NCBI RefSeq assembly: GCF_007197575.1
Contig: NZ_CP041616.1
Coordinates: 4,028,908-4,092,907, forward strand
Origin: Ornithinimicrobium ciconiae
GTDB lineage: Bacteria > Actinomycetota > Actinomycetes > Actinomycetales > Dermatophilaceae
Length of the DNA stretch: 64,000 nucleotides
Direction: 5' to 3'
Shown here one piece after another: positions 8,018 to 16,772 of the stretch (position 1 is the first letter of the stretch; every line of letters starts with the position of its first letter). The translations under genes were made by a program, and so were the position numbers. Under the pieces are notes generated by a model that worked only from the letters and a program-made list of their open reading frames with translations, did no database searches and was not told where the DNA came from.

Positions 8018-11000
8018 GTGCGTACTACTACCCCGGGAAGGCGAGCGCGGATTGCCGCGTTGGCCGCCTCCGCGGTCGTGGTGTCGCCACTGGCGGTCGG
8101 GACGATGTCGGCGCAGGCCGACGACGTCTCCGAGCTCCAGCTTGGTGAGACCAAGACCTACATCGTGCAGTTGGCCGACGACCCACTGGTCGCCTTTAAC
8201 GGTGGTCACGGGCTGGCCGCCACCGCTCCCCAGTCGGGCGAGAAACTGGACGTCGACAGCGCCGCTGCCGCCGCCTACACCGACTTCCTGGCCACCCAGC
8301 GTGCCGAGGTGCTGCAGACCGTCGGTCTGAGCTCCTCCGACGTGGTGACCACCTACGACGTGGCGCTCAACGGCTTCGCCGTGAAGATGAGCGGCGTCGA
8401 CGCACTGCACATGCGCAAGGCCCCCGGGGTCGTCCAGGTGTGGGAGGACGAGATCCGCCACGCGGACACCGTCCAGACCCCCGACTACCTGGGTCTGTCC
8501 GGCGAGGGCGGCGTCTGGGCCGAGCAGTTCGGCGGCGTCGAGAACGCCGGTGACGGCATCGTCGTCGGTGTCATCGACACCGGCATCGACCCGCTCAACC
8601 CGAGCTTCGCCGAGGGCGACATGCCCGCTGCTCCCGAGGACTGGGCCGGCAGCTGTGACGAGGCCGGCGTGGACTCCTACGCCGCGTTCGAGTGCAACAA
8701 CAAGGTGATCGGTGCCCGCTGGTACGGCGCCGAGTTCGGCAACACCGTCATCCCGGAGGAGTTCACCTCCGCCCGTGACTACAACGGTCACGGCTCGCAC
8801 ACCGCTGGCACCGCCGCGGGCAACCACGGTGTGCCGCTGGCGATCCTCGGCGCCGACCTGGGCGAGGCCTCGGGCATGGCCCCGGCCGCCCACATCGCGG
8901 TCTACAAGGGTCTGTGGATGACCGCTGACGGCAACGGCTCGGGCACCACCGCCGGCCTGCTTGCCGCCATCAACGACGCCGTCGAGGACGGTGTCGACGT
9001 CATCAACTACTCGATCTCCGGCTCCTCCACCTCGGTCGTGGGTCCCGACGAGATCGCCTTCCTGTATGCCGCGGACGCGGGCATCTTCGTGTCCACCTCC
9101 GCCGGCAACTCCGGCGACACCGTCGGTGTCTCCTCGGTGGCGCACAACGCCCCCTGGACGATGACGGTCGCCGCCAGCACCCACAACCGTGGCGCGCTCA
9201 ACAGTGTGACCTTGGGCAACGACGCCACCTACAACGGTGTCGGCTACGGCGGTCCGCTGGAAGAGACCGCCCTGGTCAACGCCGCGGACATCCCGGCCGC
9301 CAGCTCCACCCCCGCTGCCGCGGACCTGTGTGGCCCCGGCACGGTGGATGACACCGAGGCTGAAGGCAAGATCGTGGTCTGCACCCGTGGCGAGCATGCT
9401 CTGGTCGACAAGGCCGCCGAGGTCATCAACAGCGGTGGCGTCGGCATGATCATGATCAACGCCGTCGGCGGCGCCGGCAGCCAGAACGCGATCATCTACG
9501 GCCTCCCGGCCACTCACCTCAACGCCACGGACGGCGTCGCGGTCAAGGCCTACGCGGCCACCGAGGGCGCCACCGCGTCGATCTCGGAGACCACCAACAC
9601 GGTGATCAACGCGCCGGAGATGGCTTCCTTCTCCTCCTACGGACCGGCCCTGGCCGGTGGCGGTGACCTGCTCAAGCCGGACATCACCGGTCCCGGTGTC
9701 GACATCGCGGCGGCCTACCACGCCAAGCACGGCGAGCCGGGCACCCCGACGTTCGACCAGATCTCCGGCACCTCCATGTCGGCCCCCCACATCGCCGGCC
9801 TGGCCGCCCTGATGAAGCAGGAGTTCCCGGGCTGGAGCCCGGCAGCGATCAAGTCGGCCATGATGACCACGGCCCGCGACGTCGACGACAACGGTGACCC
9901 CATCGAGCGGCTCGGCGTCGAGGCCACCCCGCTCAACTACGGCGCCGGTGAGGTCCAACCTGCCCCGTCCTACAACCCGGGTCTGGTCTATGACGCCGGC
10001 TGGGACGAGTGGACGGCCTACGCCTGCAGCATCGGCCAGCTGGGCGCGCCGTGCCCGGAGACGCCGGTTGACCCGAGCGACCTGAACTACCCGAGCATCT
10101 CGATCGGCGACCTGGCCGGCCAGCAGACGGTGACCCGCACGGTCACCGACGTGACCGGTGAGGGCGGCACCTGGGACATTACGGTTGACGAGCCTGCGGG
10201 CATCTCGGTCGACGCACCGGCATCAATCACGGTCGAGGCAGGCGGCACCGCCAGCTTCGAGGTCGCCTTCACGGTGACCAGCGCGGAGCCCGAGGCCTGG
10301 AACTTCGGTCAGCTGCGTCTGTCCAACGGTGACATCACCGTCGAGAGCCCCATCGCGCTGCGCGCGCTGGCGATCGCTGGGCCGGACGAGGTCAGCGGTG
10401 AGGGCACGTCGGGCACGCTCGACTACTCCATCACCACCGGTTTCGACGGCGAGGTCACGACCGACATCGACGGTCTGATCCCCTCCGACGTCACCGACGT
10501 GGTCGCCGTCTCCGACGGCCCGGGCGGTGGCCAGTACGTCGATGACGGATGGCTGCCGTTCACCGTGCCCGAGGGCACCAAGACCCTCCGGGTCTCGATC
10601 TTCGATGAGGAGATCACCCCGGGTGAGACCGACATGGACCTGTTCCTGGTCGGCCCGAGCAACACGATCATCGCGGAGAGCGCGGTGGGTGGCTCGGACG
10701 AGAGCGTCACCCTGCAGGACCCGGCCCCGGGCAGCTACGCGGTCGCGCTCGACTACTGGAACGGCGCAGCGGGCGCCGAGGCCGTCGTGCCGACCCACAT
10801 CTGGGCGGTCAGCGACACCGACGAGGGCAACCTCACCGTGACGCCGGACACCTTCCCGGCCGCCATCGGCCAGTCGGTGGACCTGACCCTGGACTGGACG
10901 GGTCTGGAGGCCGACAGCCGTTACCTCGGTGCGGTGAACTTCTCCGACGGGACCGACCAGGTCGGCAAGACCCTGGTGTCGATCACCACCGGCGCCGACG

Positions 11001-11926
11001 GCGAGCTCGCTGTCGACCGCGTCTTCGGCGCTGACCGCTACGGCACCGCTGCAGCGATCGCGGCGGAGTACCCCGATGGTGCTGACACCGTCTTCGTCGC
11101 CTCCGGCCAGGAGTTCGCGGACGCCCTCACCGGCTCCGCGGTCGCTGGCTCCGGCACGATGGAGACTGCCGACGGTCAGGCTGCACCGGTCCTGCTGGTG
11201 AAGAAGAACGCGATCCCGCAGGACACTGCGGCAGCTCTGACGGCGCTCAACCCGAGCAACGTCGTCGTCCTCGGTGGCACGGCCGCCGTGTCCGCCGGTG
11301 TGGAGTCCAGCCTGGACGCCTACGGCACCGTCACCCGCATCGGTGGCGTGGACCGCTACGAGACTGCTGCGCTGCTTGCGCAGCAGTTCCCGACCGGCGT
11401 GTCCACGGTCTACGTGGCGGTCGGCGAGGGCAACAACTTCGCTGACGCACTGTCGGTCTCGGCCCTGGCCGGGTCGCAGGGTGCCCCGGTGCTGCTCACC
11501 AAGACCAACCACGCACCGAACTCGTTGACTGCGGCCATCGCCGCGCTCAACCCGGGTGAGGTCGTCGTTGTCGGTGGCACCGGTGCGGTGTCCGACGCTG
11601 TTGCTGCCGAGCTGGGCGCCACCACGCGCCTGTCCGGTGGCGACCGTTACGAGACCAACGCAGCGATCACGGCGGCCTACCCGGCCGACGCGGCCCAGGC
11701 CTACGTGGCCTCCGGGCTGAACTGGCCGGACGCCCTGTCCGGTGCTGCGCTGGCCGGCCACATGGACGCTCCGCTGGTGCTGACCCAGACCAGCAAGCTG
11801 CCGAACGTCACTGAGGCTGAGCTCGACCGGCTGTCGCCGGCCGCGGTCACCATCTTCGGTGGCACCGGTGCGGTCAGCCAGGCCGTCGAAGACGCGCTCA
11901 ACGCGCTGCTCCCCTCCTGGCAGTGA
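8018..11926 (+). CDS. Secreted S8 subtilisin-like protease with PA domain and cell-wall-binding repeats
   Basis: Extracellular serine protease of 1302 residues. A signal peptide (RR near residues 8-9, hydrophobic core, cleavage near 34 after AQA) precedes an inhibitor-like propeptide (about 45-150). The subtilisin domain has Asp187 (VIDTG), His258 (NGHGSHTAG), oxyanion Asn364 (SAGNSG) and Ser586 (GTSMSAP). A PA insert lies near 440-510, an Fn3-like module after 670, and a prepeptidase-like beta domain near 800-930. The end (about 1000-1300) carries three cell-wall-binding type 2 repeats (GADRYGTAA, GGVDRYETAA, SGGDRYETNA) that should hold it on the cell surface. The GTG start follows an AAGGA ribosome site. 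A strong hairpin ends the transcript. Confidence 0.95.
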   Translation: MRTTTPGRRARIAALAASAVVVSPLAVGTMSAQADDVSELQLGETKTYIVQLADDPLVAFNGGHGLAATAPQSGEKLDVDSAAAAAYTDFLATQRAEVLQTVGLSSSDVVTTYDVALNGFAVKMSGVDALHMRKAPGVVQVWEDEIRHADTVQTPDYLGLSGEGGVWAEQFGGVENAGDGIVVGVIDTGIDPLNPSFAEGDMPAAPEDWAGSCDEAGVDSYAAFECNNKVIGARWYGAEFGNTVIPEEFTSARDYNGHGSHTAGTAAGNHGVPLAILGADLGEASGMAPAAHIAVYKGLWMTADGNGSGTTAGLLAAINDAVEDGVDVINYSISGSSTSVVGPDEIAFLYAADAGIFVSTSAGNSGDTVGVSSVAHNAPWTMTVAASTHNRGALNSVTLGNDATYNGVGYGGPLEETALVNAADIPAASSTPAAADLCGPGTVDDTEAEGKIVVCTRGEHALVDKAAEVINSGGVGMIMINAVGGAGSQNAIIYGLPATHLNATDGVAVKAYAATEGATASISETTNTVINAPEMASFSSYGPALAGGGDLLKPDITGPGVDIAAAYHAKHGEPGTPTFDQISGTSMSAPHIAGLAALMKQEFPGWSPAAIKSAMMTTARDVDDNGDPIERLGVEATPLNYGAGEVQPAPSYNPGLVYDAGWDEWTAYACSIGQLGAPCPETPVDPSDLNYPSISIGDLAGQQTVTRTVTDVTGEGGTWDITVDEPAGISVDAPASITVEAGGTASFEVAFTVTSAEPEAWNFGQLRLSNGDITVESPIALRALAIAGPDEVSGEGTSGTLDYSITTGFDGEVTTDIDGLIPSDVTDVVAVSDGPGGGQYVDDGWLPFTVPEGTKTLRVSIFDEEITPGETDMDLFLVGPSNTIIAESAVGGSDESVTLQDPAPGSYAVALDYWNGAAGAEAVVPTHIWAVSDTDEGNLTVTPDTFPAAIGQSVDLTLDWTGLEADSRYLGAVNFSDGTDQVGKTLVSITTGADGELAVDRVFGADRYGTAAAIAAEYPDGADTVFVASGQEFADALTGSAVAGSGTMETADGQAAPVLLVKKNAIPQDTAAALTALNPSNVVVLGGTAAVSAGVESSLDAYGTVTRIGGVDRYETAALLAQQFPTGVSTVYVAVGEGNNFADALSVSALAGSQGAPVLLTKTNHAPNSLTAAIAALNPGEVVVVGGTGAVSDAVAAELGATTRLSGGDRYETNAAITAAYPADAAQAYVASGLNWPDALSGAALAGHMDAPLVLTQTSKLPNVTEAELDRLSPAAVTIFGGTGAVSQAVEDALNALLPSWQ

Positions 11927-11980
11927 CATCGGAGGTGACCAGGCGCCGGTGACCTACCGGCCCTGACACCACCACGACGG

Positions 11981-12012
11981 ACGGGCCCACTCCCCTCAGG
12001 GAGTGGGCCCGT
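11981..12012 (+). terminator. Intrinsic terminator after the S8 protease gene
   Basis: Perfect 14-bp inverted repeat (ACGGGCCCACTCCC and its complement) around the loop CTCA, followed by TCTCGTTGT. It lies 55 bases after the protease stop and just before the convergent DUF2891 gene, so it may serve both strands. Confidence 0.85.
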
Positions 12013-12032
12013 TCTCGTTGTGCTCGCTCGTC

Positions 12033-13040
12033 TCAGGTCCAGCGCTCGGCCAGGAGGAGGAAGCTGACCAGCCAGTGGGTGGCCATGAAGTCGCCGTCGG
12101 TCACCGCCGGCAGCACGGCCGCCACCTGGCGGTCAGCCGCGGCCCGGAGAGCGTCGGCGCGCCCGTCCCCCACCGATCTCGCCAGCGCGCGCAGCTGCCA
12201 GGCACGGGAGAGCGCCAGGCCGAGCAGGTGCGCCCCCTGGCCGTCAGTGGGGTCCAGCACGGTCGGTGGCTCCAGCAGGTGGCTGTGACCGCCGGCTCCG
12301 AGCCCGGGAAGGAAGCGCTCCAGCCACGGCCCGAAGTCCTCTCCCAGCACCGTCTGCATGAGCATCGCCTCGGCCAGCGCCGGGGACAGGAAGTCGCTGC
12401 CCGATGGCTCGCCGGAGGTGTGGGCGGGACCGTCCGGGTCGAACCAGTCCCGGGCCTGCTCGCTCACGGCCCGCACGACATCTGCCCGACCCAGCTCGCC
12501 ATAGGCGTGGTGCAGCAGGAGCAGCGCGAAGGCGTCGTTCTGGTGCTTGCCGTGCCGGATCGGATAGGCCTGGCGTGGGAGCCAGTCCAGGACGTGGCCG
12601 GCGATCACCTCCAGCAGTGGGGTCATCGCCGTCGCCCACCCCCGTTCGTGCCGCACCGCCGCGCCCAGCATCGCCGCCCAGGCCCACCCGTACGGCCGCT
12701 CAAACGCGGGCCGCTCCCGCAGATAGGCCGCCTCGACCGCGAGGTTCTCCGCGGTGAGGCGGGACTCCAGGAGGTCACGCGCGGTCCTCTCCTCACGGGA
12801 CGCGTCAGCGCCCGGTGACGCGTCAGCGCTGGGTGACGCGCCGGCATACTGCCCGAGCAGCTGCACCAGCGACCACTGCATGTGGACCGAGGAGTGCCAG
12901 TCAAGGGCTCCGTGGAAGGCCGGGTGGAGGCGTTGCGGGGTGATGTCCGTGTCGGCCGGGCCGGTGGCCACGTGACCCGAGACATAGGGATAGGGCCGTT
13001 CGAGGACCTCCCTGGCGATCCGGATGAGGTGCTGATCCAT
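12033..13040 (-). CDS. DUF2891 family protein
   Basis: Cytoplasmic protein of 335 residues matching the DUF2891 family. Family-typical segments are HPAFHGALDWHSSVHMQWSL near the N-terminus, ERPYGWAWAAML in the middle, and SDFLSPALAEAMLM and THWLVSFLLLAE toward the end. The repeated Trp/His-rich helices suggest an alpha/alpha-barrel as in glycan-active enzymes, but no activity is established. A short RREERTARD-containing insert with repeated GADAS/SADAS residues (about 71-88) looks like local slippage. Confidence 0.85.
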   Translation of the reverse strand: MDQHLIRIAREVLERPYPYVSGHVATGPADTDITPQRLHPAFHGALDWHSSVHMQWSLVQLLGQYAGASPSADASPGADASREERTARDLLESRLTAENLAVEAAYLRERPAFERPYGWAWAAMLGAAVRHERGWATAMTPLLEVIAGHVLDWLPRQAYPIRHGKHQNDAFALLLLHHAYGELGRADVVRAVSEQARDWFDPDGPAHTSGEPSGSDFLSPALAEAMLMQTVLGEDFGPWLERFLPGLGAGGHSHLLEPPTVLDPTDGQGAHLLGLALSRAWQLRALARSVGDGRADALRAAADRQVAAVLPAVTDGDFMATHWLVSFLLLAERWT

Positions 13041-13077
13041 GGCGCCATTGTTGCCCGCGAACCGGTCAACCCGCGGG

Positions 13078-13093
13078 TGTGATCAGGGTCACA
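13078..13093. promoter_or_regulatory. CRP/GlxR-type operator, perfect palindrome
   Basis: TGTGATCAGGGTCACA matches the CRP/GlxR consensus TGTGA-N6-TCACA in every fixed position. A TATGCT -10 hexamer starts two bases later (13095-13100). The site is centred about 21 bases before the likely transcription start, nearer than the usual activating positions, so repression or an additional upstream promoter is possible. In actinobacteria cAMP receptor proteins (GlxR, mycobacterial Crp) bind such sites. Confidence 0.65.
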
Positions 13094-13100
13094 CTATGCT

Positions 13101-13245
13101 GGATGCAACGCTTCGCACGTTCATGACGTCTCTAAGGGTGTGGGTCCGGGGCAAGACCCACAGGGTGCGGAGGGGACCTCTGACGAGGAGCACCCGGGGT
13201 GACAGGGACGGGGCGCCGACGCAGGGGGTCGGCGCCCCGCCTTTG
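13101..13245 (+). ncRNA. Candidate structured small RNA or attenuator leader
   Basis: No convincing coding sequence lies here, but three stem-loops follow one another: GTGGGTC/GACCCAC with an 8-base loop (about 13139-13160), GGGTGC/GCACCC with inner pairing (about 13164-13196), and the terminator-like hairpin at 13209-13239. Loops are G-rich. The -10 TATGCT at 13095 would start a transcript near 13107. It could be a free small RNA or the leader of the lipoprotein gene that begins at 13325. I cannot match it to a known RNA family. Confidence 0.5.
13209..13239 (+). terminator. Terminator-like hairpin ending the RNA candidate
   Basis: Perfect 12-bp stem (CGGGGCGCCGAC and its complement) around a 7-base G-rich loop, followed by CCTTTGTCC. 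It lies 85 bases before the lipoprotein start, so it either ends an independent transcript or acts as an attenuator. Confidence 0.65.
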
Positions 13246-13324
13246 TCCCTGGCCCCACCTTGTCGCTGGAACGGATAGAGCGGGCGGCACGTCATACACT
13301 CGGAAACCGACGAGAGGTGATGAG

Positions 13325-13906
13325 ATGACGATCTCCCGACGACAGGCAGCGGCACCGCTGCTGGCACTGATGCTCGCGCTGGGGATGGGGGCGTGCGGCA
13401 GCGACACCGACACTGGGGGCGATGCGCCAACGACGAGTGAGGATGCCGCGCCCACCAGCGATGCGGCCCCGAGCACCGGCGACGAGACCGAGCCCACCGC
13501 AGCCCCGACGACCGAGGAGCCCTCCGTGACCCCACAGCCCACCGACCCCGCTGACCCGAGCGGCGGCACCGCCCTGCCCACCGGACCGGTCAGCGACGAG
13601 GTCATCGCCAGCGAGCCCGTGCAGGCCGCCATCTCGGACCTTGCCGAGCGTGAGTCGGTCGCGGCCGACGCGGTGACCGTCGCCGGCCACCAGGCGGTGA
13701 CCTGGTCCGACGGCAGCCTGGGCTGCCCCAAGCCCGGGATGATGTACACCCAGGCGCTCGTCCCCGGACACCTGCTCGTCCTGGAGGTCGACGGCGCGCA
13801 GTTCAGCTATCACTCCGGAGACCGGGGCAACCGGGCCGGGGAGTTCACCTACTGCGCGGACCCGCACCTGCCCAACAACCTGGGAACCGGCAGCGCCACG
13901 ATGTGA
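13325..13906 (+). CDS. Putative lipoprotein, Asp/Thr/Pro-rich
   Basis: A 193-residue exported protein. The signal peptide ends in LGMGAC with the Cys near residue 23, a passable lipobox. An unstructured acidic Thr/Pro stretch (about 25-85) leads to a small C-terminal domain with AVTWSDGSLGCPKPGMMYTQ and a second Cys near the end (FTYCADP), probably a disulfide. The domain looks like the small W-x-D-x-SLGCP modules of other actinobacterial lipoproteins. Function unknown. GAGAGGTGATGAG before the ATG supplies the ribosome site. Confidence 0.78.
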   Translation: MTISRRQAAAPLLALMLALGMGACGSDTDTGGDAPTTSEDAAPTSDAAPSTGDETEPTAAPTTEEPSVTPQPTDPADPSGGTALPTGPVSDEVIASEPVQAAISDLAERESVAADAVTVAGHQAVTWSDGSLGCPKPGMMYTQALVPGHLLVLEVDGAQFSYHSGDRGNRAGEFTYCADPHLPNNLGTGSATM

Positions 13907-13941
13907 GGTGCGGCGCTCACTCCACACGACGCGGTGACGCG

Positions 13942-15117
13942 TCAGGGAAGCAGCGCCATCCCCGCACCATCCGCCCGCACCCGAACCCGGTCACCGGGCC
14001 GCAGCGTTGAGCCCTGGTCCCCTAGCGCCTCCACCGCACCGATGCCGTCCAGGTCGAGCTCGACCCGGACGGCGTCGCTGACCGCGCCCGCAGCCACCAC
14101 GGTCCCCTCCAGGGAGCCTGCCGGGTCGACCCGCAGTGCCGACCGCCGCAGCGCCAGGACTCGCTCGTCGCCAGGCAGCAGTGCCCCGTCGTGGCCCACA
14201 GTCGGCGAGCTACCGGACCCCGATGCGACCAGATGCGCGCCATGCGACGTCCTGGCACTCACATCGCGCACATCTGGTCGCATCGGTGTGGCGTTCGACG
14301 CCTGGGCGGCCGCTGCCATGACCCGGCGCGCGGGCTCCGCCTCAAGGAACGTGCCGAAGCCGATGAACTCGGCCACTTCACGCGTCGCAGGGGCGGCCCA
14401 GACCTCCTCGGTGGGGCCCTCCTGGGCGATGCGCCCGTCAAACATCAGGGCCATCCGGTCGGCCAGCGTGAACGCCTCGTCGTGGTCGTGCGTCACCAAC
14501 AGGGCGGTGGTGCCTGTCGCGGTGAGGATGCCGCGCAGGTCTCCTGCGAGGCGCTCCCGCAGGCTCCGGTCCAGGGCCGACAGTGGTTCGTCCAGCAGCA
14601 GGAGTCGCGGCTCAGCTGCGAGCGCTCGGGCCAGCGCTACCCGTTGCTGCTCCCCACCGGAGAGCGTGGACACCTCGCGGGAGCCGTAGCCGGGCAGCCC
14701 GACAGTCTCCAGCAGCTCCTGGACGCGGTCCGCCCGAGCGGGCTGAGAGAGGGGCTCCCGAGCGGGCTGAGAGAGCGGCTCCCGCACAGACCCGCCGTGC
14801 CGGGGCAGCCGCAGCGGATAGCCGACGTTGCCGGCCACGTCGAGGTGCCGGAACAGCTGTCCGTCCTGGAACATCAGGGCAAAGCCCCGGCGGTGGGTGG
14901 GGACGTCGCGCAGGTCCCGGCCCTCCGCACGCACCGAGCCGGCGGCCAGCTCTTCCAGCCCCGCGATCGCCCGCAGCAGCGTCGACTTGCCGCAGCCCGA
15001 GGGTCCCAGCACCGCGAGCACCTGCCCGTGGCGCAGGTCCAACGAGGCAGCATCGACGGCCACCGTGTCACCAAAGCGCACGGTCACTGCGTCCACAGAG
15101 AGCATCGACGACTCCAT
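13942..15117 (-). CDS. Thiamine-type ABC transporter ATP-binding protein
   Basis: ATPase subunit of 391 residues for the importer encoded upstream. Walker A GPSGCGKST (38-46), signature LSGGEQQR, Walker B LLLLDEPL and switch VTHDHDE are intact. The C-terminal part carries a TOBE-like domain. Two insertions look recent: a duplicated 8-residue unit REPLSQPA between Walker A and the signature, and a Ser/Gly-rich stretch (about 278-300) encoded by a 67-bp inverted-repeat element between the ATPase and TOBE parts. The ATG overlaps the permease stop (TGATG). Thiamine is inferred from the TPP riboswitch upstream of the operon. Confidence 0.88.
   Translation of the reverse strand: MESSMLSVDAVTVRFGDTVAVDAASLDLRHGQVLAVLGPSGCGKSTLLRAIAGLEELAAGSVRAEGRDLRDVPTHRRGFALMFQDGQLFRHLDVAGNVGYPLRLPRHGGSVREPLSQPAREPLSQPARADRVQELLETVGLPGYGSREVSTLSGGEQQRVALARALAAEPRLLLLDEPLSALDRSLRERLAGDLRGILTATGTTALLVTHDHDEAFTLADRMALMFDGRIAQEGPTEEVWAAPATREVAEFIGFGTFLEAEPARRVMAAAAQASNATPMRPDVRDVSARTSHGAHLVASGSGSSPTVGHDGALLPGDERVLALRRSALRVDPAGSLEGTVVAAGAVSDAVRVELDLDGIGAVEALGDQGSTLRPGDRVRVRADGAGMALLP
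14220..14286. repeat. 67-bp inverted-repeat element inside the ABC ATPase gene
   Basis: Arms CCGATGCGACCAGATG (14220-14235) and its exact complement (14271-14286) enclose 35 bases. The element keeps the reading frame and codes for a low-complexity linker. It has the look of a small palindromic mobile element that has landed in a tolerant part of a gene. Confidence 0.7.
14735..14782. repeat. Two tandem 24-bp units in the ABC ATPase gene
   Basis: CGAGCGGGCTGAGAGAGGGG plus four bases is followed at once by a second copy with a single mismatch. The duplication adds exactly eight residues (REPLSQPA twice on the minus strand) and leaves the frame open. Confidence 0.75.
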
Positions 15118-16772
15118 CAGAATGTCCCCACACTTCCGACTCGCAGACGTTCCACCAGGCCCATCACGGTCACAGTCAACAGGCTGAGCAGCACGGACGC
15201 CGCCAGCGCCATGCCGAGGTTGTCGGCTCCGGGGCGGCTGATCAGCTGATAGATCACGACCGGGACCGTCGGGCGGTCCGGTCGGGAGAGGAAGCTCGTG
15301 GCCCCGAACTCCCCCAGCGAGATCGCGAACGCGAAGCCGGTGGCCGCCAGCAGTGGCCGCCCGAGCACCGGCCCCTCAGCGGTGAAGGCTGCGCGCAAGG
15401 GACCGGCACCGAGGGCCGCGGCGGCCTGTCGCAGCCGCGGGTCCACCGAGCGCAGCACCGGGGTGATCGTGCGCACCACGAGCGGCAGGGCCACCAGTGC
15501 CTGGGCGATCGGGACCAGCACCGCCGAGGACCGCAGGTCCAACGGTGGCCGGTCCAGGGTGATCAGGAAGCCAAACCCGACGGTCACCGCAGAGATGCCC
15601 AGCGGCAGCATGAACGCCCCGTCCAGAGCGCTGATCACCCGACGTCCCCCGGGTCGCCGTGGGCGTCGCGAGACGACGATGGCGACGCACAGGCCGAGCA
15701 CGACGGCCAGCACCGTGGCGTCGATCGCGGTGCGCCAGCTGTTGCCGAAGGCCTCCACGATGGACACCCGCAGCGCCGGCGAGGCCGCGGGATCCCCGAG
15801 CACCCGGTAGTGCTCCAGGGTCCACCCGCTGTCATCCCGCAGCGAGCGCCAGACCAGCGTCAGGATCGGCATCAGGAGGAACACCAGCACTCCCGCGGCC
15901 ACCCCGAGCAATGGCAGGTCACGGCGCCGGGGGACACGAGCCACGTCGCGCGAGCGGGTCAGGCTCTGCTCGGTGCGGGCGCGCCCGCGAGCGGCCAGCG
16001 CCAGCATCGCCACGACCGCGAGGAGCTGGATGACGGACAGCACGGCGGCAGCCTGCAGATCCAGGAACTCCGTGGTCAGCAGGTAGATCTCGCTCTCGAT
16101 CGTGCCGTAGCGCAACCCACCCAGGGTCAGCACGACCCCGAAAGCCGTCGAACAGAACAGGAAGACCAACGTGCCGGCCGAGATCACCGACGGGGCCAGC
16201 GCCGGCAGGGTCACCGTGCGAAAGACCCGTCCCGGGGAGGCTCCCAGGGCCGCCGCGGCGTCCTCGGCCCGCGGGTCGAGCCCTTCCCACATGCCCCCGA
16301 CGGTCCGCACCACCACGGCCAGGTTGAAGAAGACGTAGGCGGCCAGGATCGCGATCCAGCTACGGTCCCACCCCAGGAAACCCAGCGGTCCCCCGCTGGA
16401 CAACAGCGCCCGGAACATCACGCCGACGACCACCGTGGGCAGCACGAACGGCATCACCACCACCGCGCGGAGCACCCCACGGCCCGGGAACCGGAGCCGG
16501 TAGAGGACATAAGCCAGCGGCAGGCCCAGCAACAGGGTCACCACGGTGCCCAGTGCCGCCATCCCGACGGTGAACCACAGCACCCGCAGGGTGCGGGAGC
16601 GGCCCAGCACCTCCGCGACTCCCGAGAAGTCCCAGCCGCCGTCCGGGTGGAAGCCCCGGACCAGCATGCCGCCGACGGGCAGCACGAAGAAGACCGCCAG
16701 GAAGACCAACGGCACCAGGGCCAGCAGGGTGAGGCCGACCCCCGGGATCAGCCTGTCGCGATGTCGGCCCAC
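15117..16772 (-). CDS. Thiamine-type ABC transporter permease (fused two-domain)
   Basis: Membrane subunit of about 551 residues with two BPD-type permease halves, as in ThiP. Each half has six or so hydrophobic segments and an EAA loop: LDPRAEDAAAALGASPGRVF in the first and VDPRLRQAAAALGAGPLRAA in the second. These loops dock onto the ATPase encoded just downstream. No ATG is available near the N-terminus; GTG at 16772 gives VGRHRDRLIPGVGL and overlaps the binding-protein gene by 25 bases. A GTG four codons earlier is also possible. Confidence 0.87.
   Translation of the reverse strand: MGRHRDRLIPGVGLTLLALVPLVFLAVFFVLPVGGMLVRGFHPDGGWDFSGVAEVLGRSRTLRVLWFTVGMAALGTVVTLLLGLPLAYVLYRLRFPGRGVLRAVVVMPFVLPTVVVGVMFRALLSSGGPLGFLGWDRSWIAILAAYVFFNLAVVVRTVGGMWEGLDPRAEDAAAALGASPGRVFRTVTLPALAPSVISAGTLVFLFCSTAFGVVLTLGGLRYGTIESEIYLLTTEFLDLQAAAVLSVIQLLAVVAMLALAARGRARTEQSLTRSRDVARVPRRRDLPLLGVAAGVLVFLLMPILTLVWRSLRDDSGWTLEHYRVLGDPAASPALRVSIVEAFGNSWRTAIDATVLAVVLGLCVAIVVSRRPRRPGGRRVISALDGAFMLPLGISAVTVGFGFLITLDRPPLDLRSSAVLVPIAQALVALPLVVRTITPVLRSVDPRLRQAAAALGAGPLRAAFTAEGPVLGRPLLAATGFAFAISLGEFGATSFLSRPDRPTVPVVIYQLISRPGADNLGMALAASVLLSLLTVTVMGLVERLRVGSVGTF

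Noticed and set aside
8015..11929. Two long minus-strand frames opposite the S8 protease gene
   Set aside because: Their translations are Gly/Val/Asp/Arg-rich mirror sequences without domains, and they lie opposite a gene with a full catalytic triad.
13101..13245. RNA candidate considered as a short protein gene starting with the ATG at 13096
   Set aside because: The translation is Arg/Gly-rich without domain, has no ribosome site, and the stem-loops cover the stretch.
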